64,000 nt of DNA from contig JAQFVV010006833.1 in assembly GCA_028023455.1 (NCBI GenBank), positions 124,001-188,000 of the forward strand. Reading direction: 5' to 3'. The notes below the pieces were generated by a model that saw only the letters and a program-made list of their open reading frames with translations, did not search any database and was not told where the DNA came from. Origin of the DNA: Epiperipatus broadwayi (taxonomy: Eukaryota; Onychophora; Udeonychophora; Euonychophora; Peripatidae). A program made the position numbers and the translations under genes. Each line of letters begins with the position of its first letter. Positions within the stretch are counted from its first letter, which is position 1. Shown here piece by piece: positions 22,097-34,381 of this stretch.

Positions 22097-22104
22097 CTTT
22101 AGAG

Positions 22105-22449
22105 TGTCTTATAATGTAAACAGGGCCATGAAAAACCATTCTCTATCATAAAACGCCCATTTGGGTTTAAACTTGTATTATTTATTCATTATGATTTTAC
22201 AATAAATCACATTCAGCAAAAGTAAAAACATTTATTGATTTTATGATCTTGCTATTGTAATTTTACAGGGAATCCTTAAATAAAAGTTATCTTATGCCTT
22301 TATATTGTGTCAGTAGGATGTTCAAGCTTTACTTTCATACAATAAATTAGCTAAAGGTAATAGCTGTAATAGTTATTTCCCTGGGATAAAATATCTTTTA
22401 ATTTGTTAAAAGCAAAAATAGATATTGGAATACGTTTTGTATCTCAACA
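22105..22449. other. A+T-rich DNA
   Basis: No gene was recognised. It may include the decayed 3' part of the minus-strand non-LTR element that follows at higher coordinates. Confidence 0.4.
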
Positions 22450-24612
22450 TCTAATTACTTGTATATTTATCAAAATATTCAAATTGATTTATATGCTTAA
22501 GTTGACCATTCAAACAAAAGTTACTGAGCTTTACTGGCAAATAAAGAACCTTTATGAAAAATAATTATTACGTCAAAATTTTTATATATATTCAAAATAT
22601 TAAATACATTCTGTAGATCATTTTTTGAAGTGGCAAAAATAATATAATCATCAACATACCATAAATTTAGAAGGTAAGAAAATTAAGTTTTTGTTTCACT
22701 ATTAATTGATTCAAATTAAAAATTTCATCATCAAATCTGTATTGCATTTTGATGAGTTTCGTTAAATTACCTATAAATAGTTCCAAAGACCATTGTCATA
22801 AAAATTGAAAACAAATTTAGAGTACACATTCTTGTTTGACACCAATTTTCATTTTAAATACCTCTCCTTTTTTAATCTGTACTAATATCATTTCCTCTCT
22901 TCCCATTATATAGAAACTTTATAATATGAAGAAACTTAGGGGATTAATTTTAAATAACGCCAGAGATCTGTTGATAAATTTAATCAAATGCCTTAAATAA
23001 CATTAATAAATTAATATCTAAATCATTCTTTGCTACCATCACTTATCTTATAATTGCCTGGCAACAAAAATCATATTCATAGTGCTTGATTCTGTAAAGC
23101 TACATTGAATCTTCAAAACCTTTGCTGTAGTAAGTAGTAATGATATTCAACAATGTGTATACCTTTATTTTGAAAAATTAGAACAAATCCTTAAGATCAG
23201 ATAACATAACTTTATGAATCCATATATTTGTTTATATCATCCAATATTTTTAAAATTAATATATTATCACTACATTTTAAAACTTCAAGTATTTCATCAA
23301 GATCTGCAGCCTTCTCACTTTTAAGATTCCAAAATGATGTTCAAATCTAAATAAGTAGATAAAATGGATATAGCATTAAAAGTCATCATCTCATTTCTTA
23401 TATCATTATTCAAAAGAGTCAAAATACTATTTCCACTTATTCAAATATCATTGTCATTCTGCCAGAGCTAATAAGACTGACAACATTTTTTTACACCCAT
23501 ATATTATTTTTAGTATATATAAAAAAAAACTAGGGTATTCTCAATCAACAAATGTCTATTTTCTTTGCAATTTTAATCCGTCAATCATTGAACTTCTACC
23601 TTTAAATCTCAATATTTATCATGAAACTTTATATTTATTATTCTGCCAAGGAGAATATGCAATAGTTTTCTTTTTAATCAACTCATTAATAATAAGATTA
23701 TTGTTAAAAAATCAGTCATGATTCTTTTAGTGAAACCAAAAATAAATTTGTATCCATAACATATGCCTCAATAATATAACAAAACATCCAAATTTTCAAT
23801 TTAGTGTTTAATATGATTGGAATAAGTCATATTTTTTAATACAACTATTATTTTAATCTTGGATTGTACTAATTGTGTGATCTATCCAATAATCTGCACT
23901 TGTAAGTGCTCATGTAATATGAATTTCTATTGTATTCTGACTCCTAACTGATTTCATCTATTAAATACCATTGTTGTGAGCAAAGATATATCCATGTTCC
24001 TTTATTGAAATTTTTCATGATCTGTTCTAACAGTCTGTGTTTGAAAATGCTCAGTAATATGAACTCTTGAATTCAGACTCCTAATTATAATTTATTAAAT
24101 ACAATGGTTTTGAGCATGGATGTATCCTTGATAGCAATTTTTTTTGTCTAAAAAAGTGTTTATGGTAGTCAGTCATTATTGTGCAAAAAATTTGTTAACA
24201 GCCAGATCAAAGTCCACTACTTATACCAATGCTTAAATTAAAATATCCAAGAAGATCAATTTGATTTTTTTAGTATTTCTATAATAATGCTATCTGGCAA
24301 AGAATAAAAGCTTTAGTTCTCTAAATATAAAATTGGAGTGTATGCAGTAAAATGCTAATGCTAAATTTTAATAGCATTAGACTTTCATTAATAGATCAAG
24401 GAATTCTAAGAATTGAAAGTACTATATTAAACTTTGTAGCATATTAAACACCATGGTTTCTTCACGCATTGGTTGATCTGTCTTTCCAAAACCGTCTAAC
24501 CATCTATCTGTTCTATTAAACTTTTTCCCTCTAGAAATTCAAATTTCCCTGAGAGCAGCTGTGTCAGTATTATATCTTGACACCTTCTTAGCCACTACTG
24601 CAATCCTCTGTT
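22450..24612 (-). pseudogene. Non-LTR retrotransposon (endonuclease plus RT), decayed
   Basis: Motifs occur in the correct order on the minus strand. RIAVVAKKVSRYNTDTAALRE (only partly conserved, 24,610-24,530) matches the N-terminal strand of the apurinic-type endonuclease found in non-LTR polyproteins. STMNMIFVARQL at about 23,090-23,053 is the RT segment before the first catalytic motif. LFKAFD near 23,000 holds the first RT aspartate, and IPLYNG/ISTD-like and QTRMCTLNLFSIF segments (about 22,920-22,810) follow the usual GVKQGC-APTLFSIF pattern. LWYVDDYIIFATS at about 22,665-22,630 keeps the YVDD pair. Stops and frameshifts interrupt all frames, so the element is dead. Terminal sequences and target duplications were not found. 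The clade (CR1/L2/RTE range) is not resolved. Confidence 0.75.
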
Positions 24613-26276
24613 TTGGTCTTGAAGAGTTTGTATCAAGTAAAAGTTACATATTCCATGAACCTATATGTAGAAAATAAATTTGTCATATTTATTTTTGATA
24701 GTATTAGTTCTGCCTTCTGCTTTACCACTGTTATTGATAATATAATTTGTATTATTTTAATGAATAATCTCTTAGATATGGCAATATGCCCATACTTTAA
24801 GAAGTATACCATTTTAAATTATATTTTCTAGACTTCTTCCATTTTTATGATAGGCAGGGAGATGCCTAAGTAGAACTGCCTAAACATAAATTTTGTCAGC
24901 TAAAAATCCTATATCAAATCCAATTCTAAACTGACTCATTTGTGATTCTACTGTCTACTAAACCTGTCCCTATCATTGCTTTCTTGATACTTGAGGATTT
25001 AATTTTAAAAGCAAATAATTAAAACGGAATTTGGAATCAGTAATGCTGTGTATGTAGTTAAAGGATGGAAATATGGTTCCCATTTTCACAGAATAGAGAA
25101 ATGATTAATAGCATGAGAGGATCATAATGATCCGAATCTACACTAATTTAAATGACTAATGAAGGAAAGGAAAGAAATGGAAAAGACTATCAGAATCACT
25201 ACCTAACCTTTGTTGAATCAACATTGTGTTCAACAAGGCAACAAAAGGTACTATAGTCAGACAACCCCTATTAATTGATAACTTGAGCACAGCACTTAAG
25301 TGATAATTGTATAAATTCTATGAATACATGGAGATTTGTATTTCTAGTAAGTCATTTAATTAAATTTATGATAAACTAAGATTAAGTTATTTTGCAGTAA
25401 AGAAGAAATAGAAATTAAAAATAACTTAATATATTAAAGTGATTAATTTGTTGATCAAAGTATCAATTTGTGATTTATAGTAACAAATTTTACTTACTCA
25501 AAAAACAATAGAAAATAAATATAACTGTTTCATTAGAAACTAGAATAGAGAAACTGCTGAATTAATCACTAGCTATTTCAAAGAAGATTAAAGAAATAAG
25601 ACTAGCAAAGATATAACTCAGTAAAATAAGAGCTTATACCCAAGTTTGAACAGGTCATTTTGATTTCAATTATTTTTTATATAAATTTATGACAGAATTT
25701 GCTATACATATGTAAGTATAATAATTATAGAATTAAGTTATTGTATTATCAAAGAATATTTAATCTGTTGGGAAAATATTATTAATAAATAGTTATCCAT
25801 TAGCATTTCATGCAGTCATGTCTGTCATATCTATCTATCTATTTGAACCACACTGCAATTTGCTATATGTATTTAAGTATAGTAATTGTAGAACTAATTT
25901 ATTGTATTGTTAGAGAATATTTAAATTAGCATATGCAATTGTGTAAATTATATCTATTTATGTTTGGATTATCTTGTAAAAATGTAATTGTGACAGCTAT
26001 TATTATATTTGTCTGAAGGTTTGTGATGATGGTATATTATTACATGTGATATGTTGGACTATTTCCATCATCTATGAGTGAATACTCAAAGATAGGAATA
26101 GGCAATGAGAAAAAAAAAATAGATGTAATTCAACTGTGTAATCAAATCTAAGATGAAGGTAGTAAACTTGAAAATATTTGTGCCTCTAAATTGTATCGGT
26201 GAATAACCCTATGATATGGCAGTTATATATAAAACATTTTATTATAAATGAAATACAAGGTGATAAGTTTAAAAGC
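24613..26276. other. Gene-free A+T-rich DNA
   Basis: No gene was supported. A GC-richer piece at 24,840-25,260 has no frame of note. The local direct repeat at 25.7-25.9 kb is listed separately. Confidence 0.5.
25688..25925. repeat. Local direct repeat, period about 160 bp
   Basis: Two segments of about 80 bp (25,690-25,768 and 25,856-25,925) share AATTTGCTATA, ATGTA-TTAAGTATA, TAATT-TAGAA, TTATTGTATT and AGAATATTTAA in the same order. A short TCTA run (25,832-25,845) lies between them. Confidence 0.7.
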
Positions 26277-26848
26277 TGTTGTAATTAAGCATGATTATGA
26301 TAAACAGTCGTAAAATAAGATTAAATATTTATTAATTAAAACAAATATGCAAATGCATATTCACAATATATACAACTATTATGCCTTGGACTGATATTGT
26401 TGGCTTGGTATAATCTTTAGTTGCTATGCAACTATTAATGTAAGGGACTTAATACTTTTCTAGATTTGCCTATTACTTTTAGTTGCATTGTGACAACTTG
26501 CTCATGAGTAGGTACAGTGACACTTCTGACTGTTCTGTGATAGCTTGCTTTTTGTTTAGGTATGATGACACTTCCAGCTGCACTATGACAGTTTGTCTCA
26601 TTTTTGATTTAGGTTCTAGAAGCTTCCAGTTTTAAGGTGCACTTGTCTCACTGCTTTAGCTGTATAGCAGACAACATATTTACTGTATTCAGGTCTGACA
26701 GTAAATTATTGTGATGTCACTTTACCTCTAACTGGACTGACTATTTATAGCCAGATCCCCTACATAATGAAAATTGGATTCACTGAACATTATCATCCAT
26801 TGGTCTGTATCTGCCATTGGATGTGTTATCTATTCATATATTTATTAC
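26277..26848 (-). repeat. 3' LTR of the gypsy-like element
   Basis: It aligns with 28,576-29,113 over its full length. Shared blocks include GCATGATTATGATAAA, TTGGCTTGGTAT, ACTTTTCTAGATTT, GACACTTC, GGCAGTAAATTATTG or a variant, and AACTGGACTGACT. By transcription direction (minus) this is the downstream LTR. The right edge is approximate (about 26,850). Confidence 0.8.
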
Positions 26849-27199
26849 TGTGTTGCTTTCTGGCTTCGTCGAGTTCGGTGACTTCATCAGCAGGTCTGAT
26901 GTCTTCATTTGTAGATCTGTTAACTTTGAATTTTACAGACTTATCACTGCTGACTCTTCCCTGTTGATTGGTGATGTATAGTTTAACTTTGGTGTTACTG
27001 TCCATCCACTATTTGAAAAACCACAGCTTGCACTCCTTTTAATTTGATCACTGCTGTAATCCATTTGGTAATTTCTTTAAACATATGACCTAGGACTTGA
27101 GTGCCTATCTGCATTTTAGCACTTTTATTTTCATAGATCAACCGATGTTTCAAATCCAATTTGGGTAGACTCTTTTTGATTTTATTGTTGTGAGATGAT

Positions 27200-27500
27200 T
27201 CACTTTAGTCACTGAGAAGCTGAAGTAATTATACCAGTCATGGCCTAATAAATTGCTCTGCTTACGAGAAGACACAACAAGAGGCAAATAAATTGTTTTA
27301 CTTAGACATAATAAATTTAACTCTTGTTTGACCTAAGAGTGATATTTGATTGCATTGATAGTAATCACTCTCCTGTTAGGATGCAAACAATGTTTACTTT
27401 TTCTATTAATGATAGCTCAGATCAATGCAGATCCTGTGTCCAATTGCATTGTTATTGAGATATCATTGATAATAATTCTACTTTTGAAGGCCAATTCAAT
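27200..27500 (-). pseudogene. Retroviral-type aspartic protease of the gypsy-like element
   Basis: The minus strand carries MQLDTGSALI near 27,440, the DTGS active-site loop of retroviral-type aspartic proteases. It is followed by LPLVVSSRKQSNLLGHDW near 27,270, matching the C-terminal segment typical of gypsy proteases that ends in a LLGR-W-like motif. A stop follows the active-site loop and the frame shifts between the two motifs, so it is inactive. It normally cleaves the Gag-Pol polyprotein. Confidence 0.8.
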
Positions 27501-27559
27501 GTCTCACATTATTTATACAAACAGTTGAGTTTATATTGTCTTTCATGCTTTTGAAATGG

Positions 27560-28293
27560 ACTCTTCCATTTTTTTCTGAGTTATTTGGCTTTTCTTTTTA
27601 AAACAAGTAGCATTTATGGGATCGACATGCTTACAATATCTATACCCTGTATCCCGGTGTGGACATTCAGTGTGTATTGTTTTGCTTTGTTTGTTTTTGC
27701 TGATTTATTCAGGCAGTTATTTTTTTTATTGTCAACTGTTTAATTGTTTGGCCCAGTTTTCTGATTGACAAATTTAATACTGTATTCCATTTTCTCCAAT
27801 GGAAATGCCTTACTCACTGCCTGTGAGACAGCTGAATCAAATATGATATCGGAGTCTATCAATAGCTTGACCTTAAGATTGTGGTCTTTCATTTCCACAA
27901 ATGAAATGATCTTTCAAGGCTTCATTGAGGAAGTCTTTAAAGTTGCTGTTAAGAGTTAGCTTTCTGAGTTTAACAGCAAAATTCCCCTCCCCTCTTGTGC
28001 ACAGATATTGAAATGATATCTACATTATCATTGAGGTTTAGGAAGAAAAGATTGGACAGTAGAGATAGTGCTTGTATCAAACTCATCTCTGCTGGAAGTA
28101 TTGGGGCTGCATGTGATCATAATACTTCGTAGGTCTAAGATCCACATATAGACTATAGATGCAAATATGGCTAATTTAAGACAGGCTTTTTGATTTGATT
28201 AGCTTCCATATCGAAAAGCATTCTATCCATGTAGGATGGCCAATTTTTAGGCCAGGCTGGATCAAACTCTTCTAATGAATAAATTGCAGCCAT
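27560..28293 (-). pseudogene. Gag of the gypsy-like element
   Basis: The minus-strand ATG at 28,293 starts MAAIYSLEEFDPAWPKNWP, matching the usual start of gypsy capsid proteins (a PFDP-NW-Y pattern). Frames are then broken by stops. Later segments include FNDFLNEALKDHF-like sequence near 27,900 and a CKHVDPINATCF segment near 27,615, which looks like the remains of a CCHC zinc knuckle. Gag packages the RNA into the virus-like particle. The order Gag then protease on one strand inside the LTR pair supports the element call. Confidence 0.75.
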
Positions 28294-28359
28294 TTTGATT
28301 TTTTCTTTCTCTATTTCTGCTGTGAGAGAAAAAAAAAATGTTTGCCTTTTGTTTATAGT

Positions 28360-28555
28360 TAATGAGTAACTACTCGCATTTGATTTTTTCTAAATTTCTA
28401 TTGATGCGCTAATAATGTTAGTTGTTAATTTTTAATAACACAGTTCTAAACAACCCATGGGGTGAAGATTCTGTCTTTATAGTTGAGCAACCACTCGTAT
28501 TTGATTTTTTATTGATGTGTTATTAATGTTAGCTGCCAATTTTTTAATAATAAAG
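28360..28555. repeat. Tandem duplication in the leader of the LTR element
   Basis: Two copies of a segment containing CACTCG-ATTTGATTTTTT, TATTGATG and TAATGTTAG lie at about 28,362-28,440 and 28,481-28,553, a period of about 118 bp. They sit between the upstream LTR and the gag start, where the packaging region would be. Confidence 0.65.
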
Positions 28556-28575
28556 ATTTAAATGGAGATAAGACC

Positions 28576-29113
28576 TGTTGTGACTGCACCAACTGCTGTG
28601 TTCATGCATGATTATGATAAATACAGACTCATAAATATGATTAAATATTTATCACTTAAAACAAATATACACATACTTATTTGTACTGTATGCATAAAAC
28701 TATTATATTTTCGCCTGATACTATTGGCTTGGTATTGCATTTAGTTACTGTGAAATTAATATTACTTCATGTACTTTTCTAGATTTACCTATCACTTGGA
28801 ATTGTATCATGACAGCTTGCCTCATGATTAGGTACAATGACACTTCCGTTGTGACAGTTCCTCATGTCTGATTTATGTTCTTGCAGTTTCCAGTTCTAAT
28901 GAAAATGTGCCTCATTGTGTCAATCATATAACAGACATCATGCTTATTATCATTTAGGTTCTGGCAGTAAATTATTGTTTTACTTTATCTCCAACTGGAC
29001 TGACTTTCTAGTCAAGTCCCCTTCCATAATAAAAACAATTAAATTCAGTGAGCATCATCACCCATTGGCCTATATTCGTCATTGGATATGTTATCTATAT
29101 TCATACATCTATT
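28576..29113 (-). repeat. 5' LTR of the gypsy-like element
   Basis: This is the upstream LTR by transcription direction. It carries an extra ACCAACTGCTGTGTTCAT-like insertion near its inner edge compared with the 26.3 kb copy. The minus-strand sequence just inside the LTR (GGTCTTATCTCCATTTAAAT) sits at the primer-binding position, but I could not assign a tRNA. Confidence 0.75.
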
Positions 29114-29369
29114 GGTCTAATCACATAGTGCATTATTATGAATTATAGGTGAAGTTAATTTGAAGTAATCATTAACTGATAAGAGTTATAATGAAGCAAT
29201 TGAGAGAGTACTAATACACGATTGTGTTCTCAATTGTTTTAAATAATTTTATATAAATGGAGCTTCAGAGTAACAGCATATTAAAATTCTCAAACAGAAA
29301 AAAAATCATCAAGGGAGAACAGAAAAAAAGGTGAATCTGTTAAAATGTTACTATTGCACAAAACAAGAA

Positions 29370-30560
29370 TATTTTTAGCTAGAAATTATAAATAGAAGCC
29401 AAATACCATAAAGTTTGTACAGCCATAGATCATTTGTTCCAGGAATGTAGAAAGATTTGGTAGAAGGGAAAATGTTTAAAAACCCCAACAATATAACATG
29501 CAAAATAAAGTAAATGTATGCATTGAAAATATGGACAGAATAAAAGTTTGAACCAATAATGGGATCATTAAAAATGTTTGCCCAGTTCATTTTCATGAAA
29601 ACTGATAGCAAATCAGGAATCTCAGTGTAATGATATAACATTTGGAAATTACTTGTGGCCAGTTGTCAAAAGCCTTATAAATAAAATTAAATATATCTGA
29701 GATCCCAAAATTTGAATGGAAATCAAATTAAAATAAAGCAAATAGTGAGAATATCCTAAAAACTAAAGGACAGGATTAAAATTAGTACTATAAAAAGTAT
29801 AGGATTGAAAGTAATTTAAGCTATTGGATATTACATTTTTCATTGTATTTAAAAGTATTCAGGAAAATAAATTCAGGGTTGAATGAAAGTAGAACTTAGA
29901 AAATGCTAAAGCAATAATATGAAAACTGTGGTAATTCCTTTTACCCAAAAGACAAATATTGATGAAACATTAAAGGAACTGAGTAATAAAGATATTGTTA
30001 ATACATGCTGAAAATTCAGGATGGTCAACACTAATTATTAGCAAATCTAGCTACAAATTCATATTTATTGTACAATAATAATTTTGAATTGACTGCACAC
30101 CCAGTTTCTGATGATTAGCAAAAATGTGTTTCCCTTGGAAATGTCAGAATGGGCACCATTTATCATAATTATTGGAAAAGCCTGGCTTCCAAATTCATAT
30201 TTGCAGTAATAGTAAATTTAAATTAAAACATGTATACTCAATTTCTAATAATAATGCTCATAAGTCTAGTCCAATACAATCATTTGCCATTTAGTTTTAT
30301 GGCAATGAACATCTTTCAGGCCAAAACATAATTTGATGAAGGGGATTAAGAACCTGATCCCATATTTTAAGGATATTTTAATTACAGCAAAGGCAAAGTT
30401 ATTGAAAGTAAGGATCAAGAAAGTATGCAAAAATATTAAAATTTGGTGCCAGATTGAGTGAAATTAATTTCATCTAAGCATTACTGAAATTAAATTTGTA
30501 ATGCAGGATTATCTCTAAGAGGGGGGCTGTCCCTGAGATGGTTTGTGCAGCACAGAAGAC
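29370..30560 (+). pseudogene. Second Ty3/gypsy remnant: zinc knuckle, protease and RT start
   Basis: On the plus strand, landmarks appear in gypsy order. A DHLFQECRK zinc-knuckle-like segment lies near 29,425; FIFMKTDSKSGIS near 29,590-29,625 sits where the protease DTGS loop belongs (DSKS, so the loop is lost); TNIDETLKELSNKDIVN at 29,952-30,002 and SGWSTLIISKSSYKF at 30,019-30,063 match the N-terminal RT region. Further on, frames are full of stops. The orientation is opposite to the neighbouring 26.3-29.1 kb element. No LTRs were identified for it. Confidence 0.65.
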
Positions 30561-30569
30561 ACCAAGGTA

Positions 30570-31290
30570 AAAAAATCAAAAAAATTACAGGTTTTTCTAA
30601 AATTAATTATTTACTTGGAATGATATGGGTTTTTTTTTAAAAAAGCACAGCTTGTTATTTTATTTTCAAAATCTGAATGCAAATAAATAGTCACCTATTT
30701 GTATTCATTAGAAATAGGTCATAGGTTAGAAAAGGGTAGTATAAAAATGATTAATTATACAAGTAATAAAAGGAATAGGAAAATTAAAGAGGCAATATTG
30801 ATTAAAAATATAAAACCAAATCTTAATAGGGATTTTGGAGTAAAAATAATTATATGAATAATTAGTTATTATTATTAATAATAGTTTGAATATAAAAAGG
30901 TGTAAAAATAAAGTTGAAGAAAATGATGATAGAAGGAGTTGTTAATATAAGAATTTTTGAAATTTTGTTAGTTGGTTTTTGGAAATAGGATTATATTAAG
31001 TATTTAATAATATAATAAAAAGGTAATTTATAATGTAAAAAAGTTAATAGTTAAATATATAATAAAAATGAATGTTTAGAAGTAATTAAGAAAATATAAT
31101 TAAAAAAATAATGATAGTAAAGATTAAAGTTTTAAAATTATAATAAAATTGATTTAGAATAATTTAATAATAAAATACTATGAATAAAATAAAATGAGTT
31201 AAAAGTAGAATAATAAAATGGAAAATGATTATTTATAATGGTCAGGCTAAGATAATGTATTGATTGTCGGATTATTTATTTAGATATTGT
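30570..31290. other. A-rich low-complexity DNA
   Basis: The plus strand is dominated by A, G and T with almost no C (about 30,700-31,230). No frame or repeat boundary was recognised. Confidence 0.5.
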
Positions 31291-31294
31291 AGTT

Positions 31295-31324
31295 CTGATG
31301 ATGACTGCTTGACAGTCAAAACTG
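31295..31324 (+). ncRNA. Hammerhead-like / PLE-type terminal hairpin
   Basis: The sequence CTGATGA is followed by a perfect 6-bp stem (TGACTG / CAGTCA) around CTTGA and then AAAC. This resembles the CUGANGA - helix II - GAAA core of hammerhead ribozymes reported from Penelope-like elements. The G expected before AAA is replaced or absorbed in the stem, and helices I and III were not shown. No PLE coding sequence is visible next to it. Confidence 0.3.
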
Positions 31325-31329
31325 TAAGA

Positions 31330-33410
31330 GTAAAGTTTTGGTGTAAAAAATTGTATTGTTAAGTGTATAAGAAAGTTGGAAATGATATCAATTGAAACAT
31401 TAATAAAATAAAAACCCTGAATATTCAAACTCCTCATATATGTCAACACTCGTGGTGGTTACAGGAAAATTTCTGGCAATGCTGCAGTTGAATAGGAGAT
31501 TAAAGAAGAAATTAGGATCATTTGTGCCACAAGAAAAAAAATGGAGTAATTAATAAATACATAGTAGGCCAAGAGATTTGTATTAACAAATACTTATAGA
31601 AAAATCTAAATAGTTGGTGTTATCACAAAGCTATTGTACAAACAGGTAATGAAGAAGCAACTCTGAGTTGATATGTAAAATTACATTCAAAACGAAATAT
31701 AAAATACAATTAATGGCTGTAAGAGAACAATCTCAAAACTTGAAAAGTAAAGAAAATAAATGATCAAACTTATTTAATAAATAATAGAAAACCGTTTCAG
31801 CAAAATTGAAAATAAAAAAAGGACTATGCAAGTCATCTAGAATCAGTTTAAGAAGAAACTTGTTCAGAGCAAAGAAAAAGAATCTCCAAAACACCTGCAG
31901 GAGTATATATAGAACAAGGGTGACGATTCAAATTTCTCTAAAATAGAATGATATATGTGTGTGCATATATATAAGGATATACAGCTTTCCCTTTTAAACT
32001 TATAATTCATTTCTTAATTTGTATATAAAGATTTTCCTATATAATCTGTAATTCATTTTTTAATTTGATCATCTAAATTTTATCTATTTATTGCTGTTGG
32101 ATTTACCCAAAGCTCTACTATTTTTTCTTTCATTTTTATTAACGATTCTCGTAATCTTCCAACTATCTAGAATGTCTCTTCTGTTCAATAACAAGATTAA
32201 AATTTTTTGTCCTAATCTTAAAATTATTTAATTTGTCAATTTATAAATATCTCTTGCTTTCTCTACCCGTAATTTTTTAAAAACTTGTATTGACTCTTTT
32301 GCAATTCTTTTTAAATAAATATTAATTTTTTTTTCATCTAATTATAAATTTTTACCTTCCTTTTCAATCAATTTAATTTATTCATTAAATATATCTTTAT
32401 ATTTGATACAGTATTTCCAAATTTTTTTCTATCATTCTTTTATTATTTATATATTTTATTTTATTTATTTAATCTTTTTTTTCATTCAGCTATTTTTCTT
32501 TTTCCCCATAAAAATTTCCCACTTATTTTGATTAGGTCATGTGACATCTGATTTGATTTTTTTTTAATTTCCCACTTACTCTCCTAACTTTATTATACCA
32601 CTCTTTCATAGTTCAATATATAACTAATGAACATTTCTTTTTCCAATACTTTTATTTTATCAATACAGCAACAATAATAATTATTTGCAATCATATTTCT
32701 ATATTGCAGTCTGAATAAGTCTATATATATATAAACATACACAATATTATGAATAGTTAAAGAATAATTATTCAAATACTGTAGTAATATTATAATCATC
32801 TAGTTCTAATATTCTTAAGATGTACACAAAAATAATTAAAATTAAGACTATTTAAATCTTAAATCCAATTTTAGATTTAGAACTGGATGTCTGGGACTAG
32901 GCCATTCTTCTATTGGACTATGCTTTAGTCTGTTTTCTGAATTGTTTATTTGATCTTTTGAAGTAGTCAAGGCTCTTGCTACATTTATGCCTTTTCCTTC
33001 TATTGCTTTTCTGGAATAATTAAAGTTTGTTTATTTATTATGACAATATTTTTTTGAAATGGATACACTAGCTGGTGTATTGTATTGCAAAACAACTTAA
33101 TTCTTTAGTTATTAACTAATTAACTTTTTATTAGGAAGATAAATCTATCTGTGTGTGTATATATATATATATTGTAATGGTAAAAAATGACCAGCAGGCA
33201 TAGCCAATATTAATCATCAATGACCATCTATAATTTGTTAAAAATTTGAGTAAGATTAAAGGAAGAGTAGGAATAGTTGGATTATTACTAAAATTTGACA
33301 AGAGGTATATGTTAATAAAAGAGAAACATTGCACTTAGAAAAACAAGGAAGTGAAGTTTTAGAGAGTTTGATTTATAAAGAATATAGTTCAGGAAACTTA
33401 TAAAGGGCGT
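31330..33410. other. Gene-free A+T-rich DNA
   Basis: Strong strand asymmetry: A-rich before about 31,960, T-rich from 31,980 to 32,600. The minus strand of the T-rich part is Lys/Asn/Ile-rich and may be a decayed retroelement linker, but no RT or endonuclease motif is convincing. A short TA run lies at 33,160-33,172. Confidence 0.5.
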
Positions 33411-33589
33411 GGGTTTTTAAATCACAGAGTCATTAGAAAGAAGAAGAATGGAAAGGTAGCTGATTTAAATATAAATGTAGGTGTGGAGAGGGAATAGGTC
33501 TGTAAAATTAATGGTAAGTAAGTTATTTATAAACGAATGGAGAAGAGTCAAAAGAATTTATAAAAGAGTAGTGAGGAAAGAAGAAATTA

Positions 33590-34381
33590 TTAAAATTGTA
33601 TATTTGAATATGCAAGGTAGTAGGAGACCAGAAACAAAGTAATTAAAAATGAAGTGCTTGAGATATTAGCAATAGTGGAAAAACATCTAAGAGAAGAAGA
33701 ATCTATTCTGGAAGACTTGGTATGGCTGTGTATAAATAGAAAAGAAAAAAGGGGTGGTGGTATAGGAGTTATGTCAAAAAAACTATTTAAATATTGTTAA
33801 ATGTCAAAAACATTTGTGGTTTGAGATAAGATTAGGAAGACAAGAATGAATGGTGACTAGTATATATAGCTACTGGAGATAGTCAAACTATAATAGAGTG
33901 GAACAGTAGCATATATGAATGCCTAGTTAAGGATATACAGAGTTTCAAAGAAAAGGGGAAGAGAATGATGGTTATAGAAGATAAGAATGGGCATATTGAA
34001 GAAATTGATGATGTATGTAATAAGAATGGATAACTTGAAGAATTTTTGTCAGAGAGTGAAATTGAGCATTGGAAATTTATTACACATTTATGAGGAACAA
34101 TATACATGGTGTAGAAATAATATATTTCACACAATAGATTATGTATTAGTAGAGAAAGAGGGAATGAATAAAGTACAGAAAATTAAGGTGTTTGATAATG
34201 AAGAGAGAATATGTAATAATGACCATAACTTTATAATAGAAATGGTTAGTAATCTGGTGGAAAATAGAAGTAAAAGTAGAAACAATAGTGAAAGATGTGG
34301 ATGGAGAGTGAATGATAAGAATAAGTTAAAAGAGTATAAAATAAAAGTTGAAGAAATCGTGGAAGAGTTGGTTGGGGATTA
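33590..34381 (+). pseudogene. Endonuclease domain of the non-LTR element
   Basis: IVYLNMQGSRR at about 33,595-33,628 is the first strand of the apurinic-type endonuclease (usually with the metal-binding N). NGHIEE-D near 33,990 and the YTWCRN--FHTIDYVLVEK segment (34,105-34,160) are the late strand motifs. NDHNFI at about 34,217-34,234 stands for the SDH catalytic motif. The first half is interrupted by stops; from 33,987 to 34,379 one frame is open for 131 codons. The enzyme would nick target DNA to prime reverse transcription. Confidence 0.8.

Larger units (their letters stand above)
26277..29113 (-). mobile_element. Gag-protease-only Ty3/gypsy-like LTR element
   Basis: Two long direct repeats (26,277-26,848 and 28,576-29,113) flank an interior of 1.7 kb that encodes, on the minus strand, a gypsy-type Gag with zinc-knuckle relic and an aspartic protease. 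There is no RT, RNase H or integrase. Total length is about 2.8 kb, far shorter than an autonomous element of 5 kb or more, so pol was deleted or this is a non-autonomous derivative. The LTRs have diverged by many substitutions and indels, so the insertion is old. LTR starts read TGTTGT on the plus strand at both copies; the other edges are approximate and no 5-bp target duplication was confirmed. Confidence 0.8.

Noticed and set aside
31980-32600. Minus-strand retroelement suggested by Lys-rich frames
   Set aside because: T-rich low complexity; no RT or endonuclease motif could be placed.
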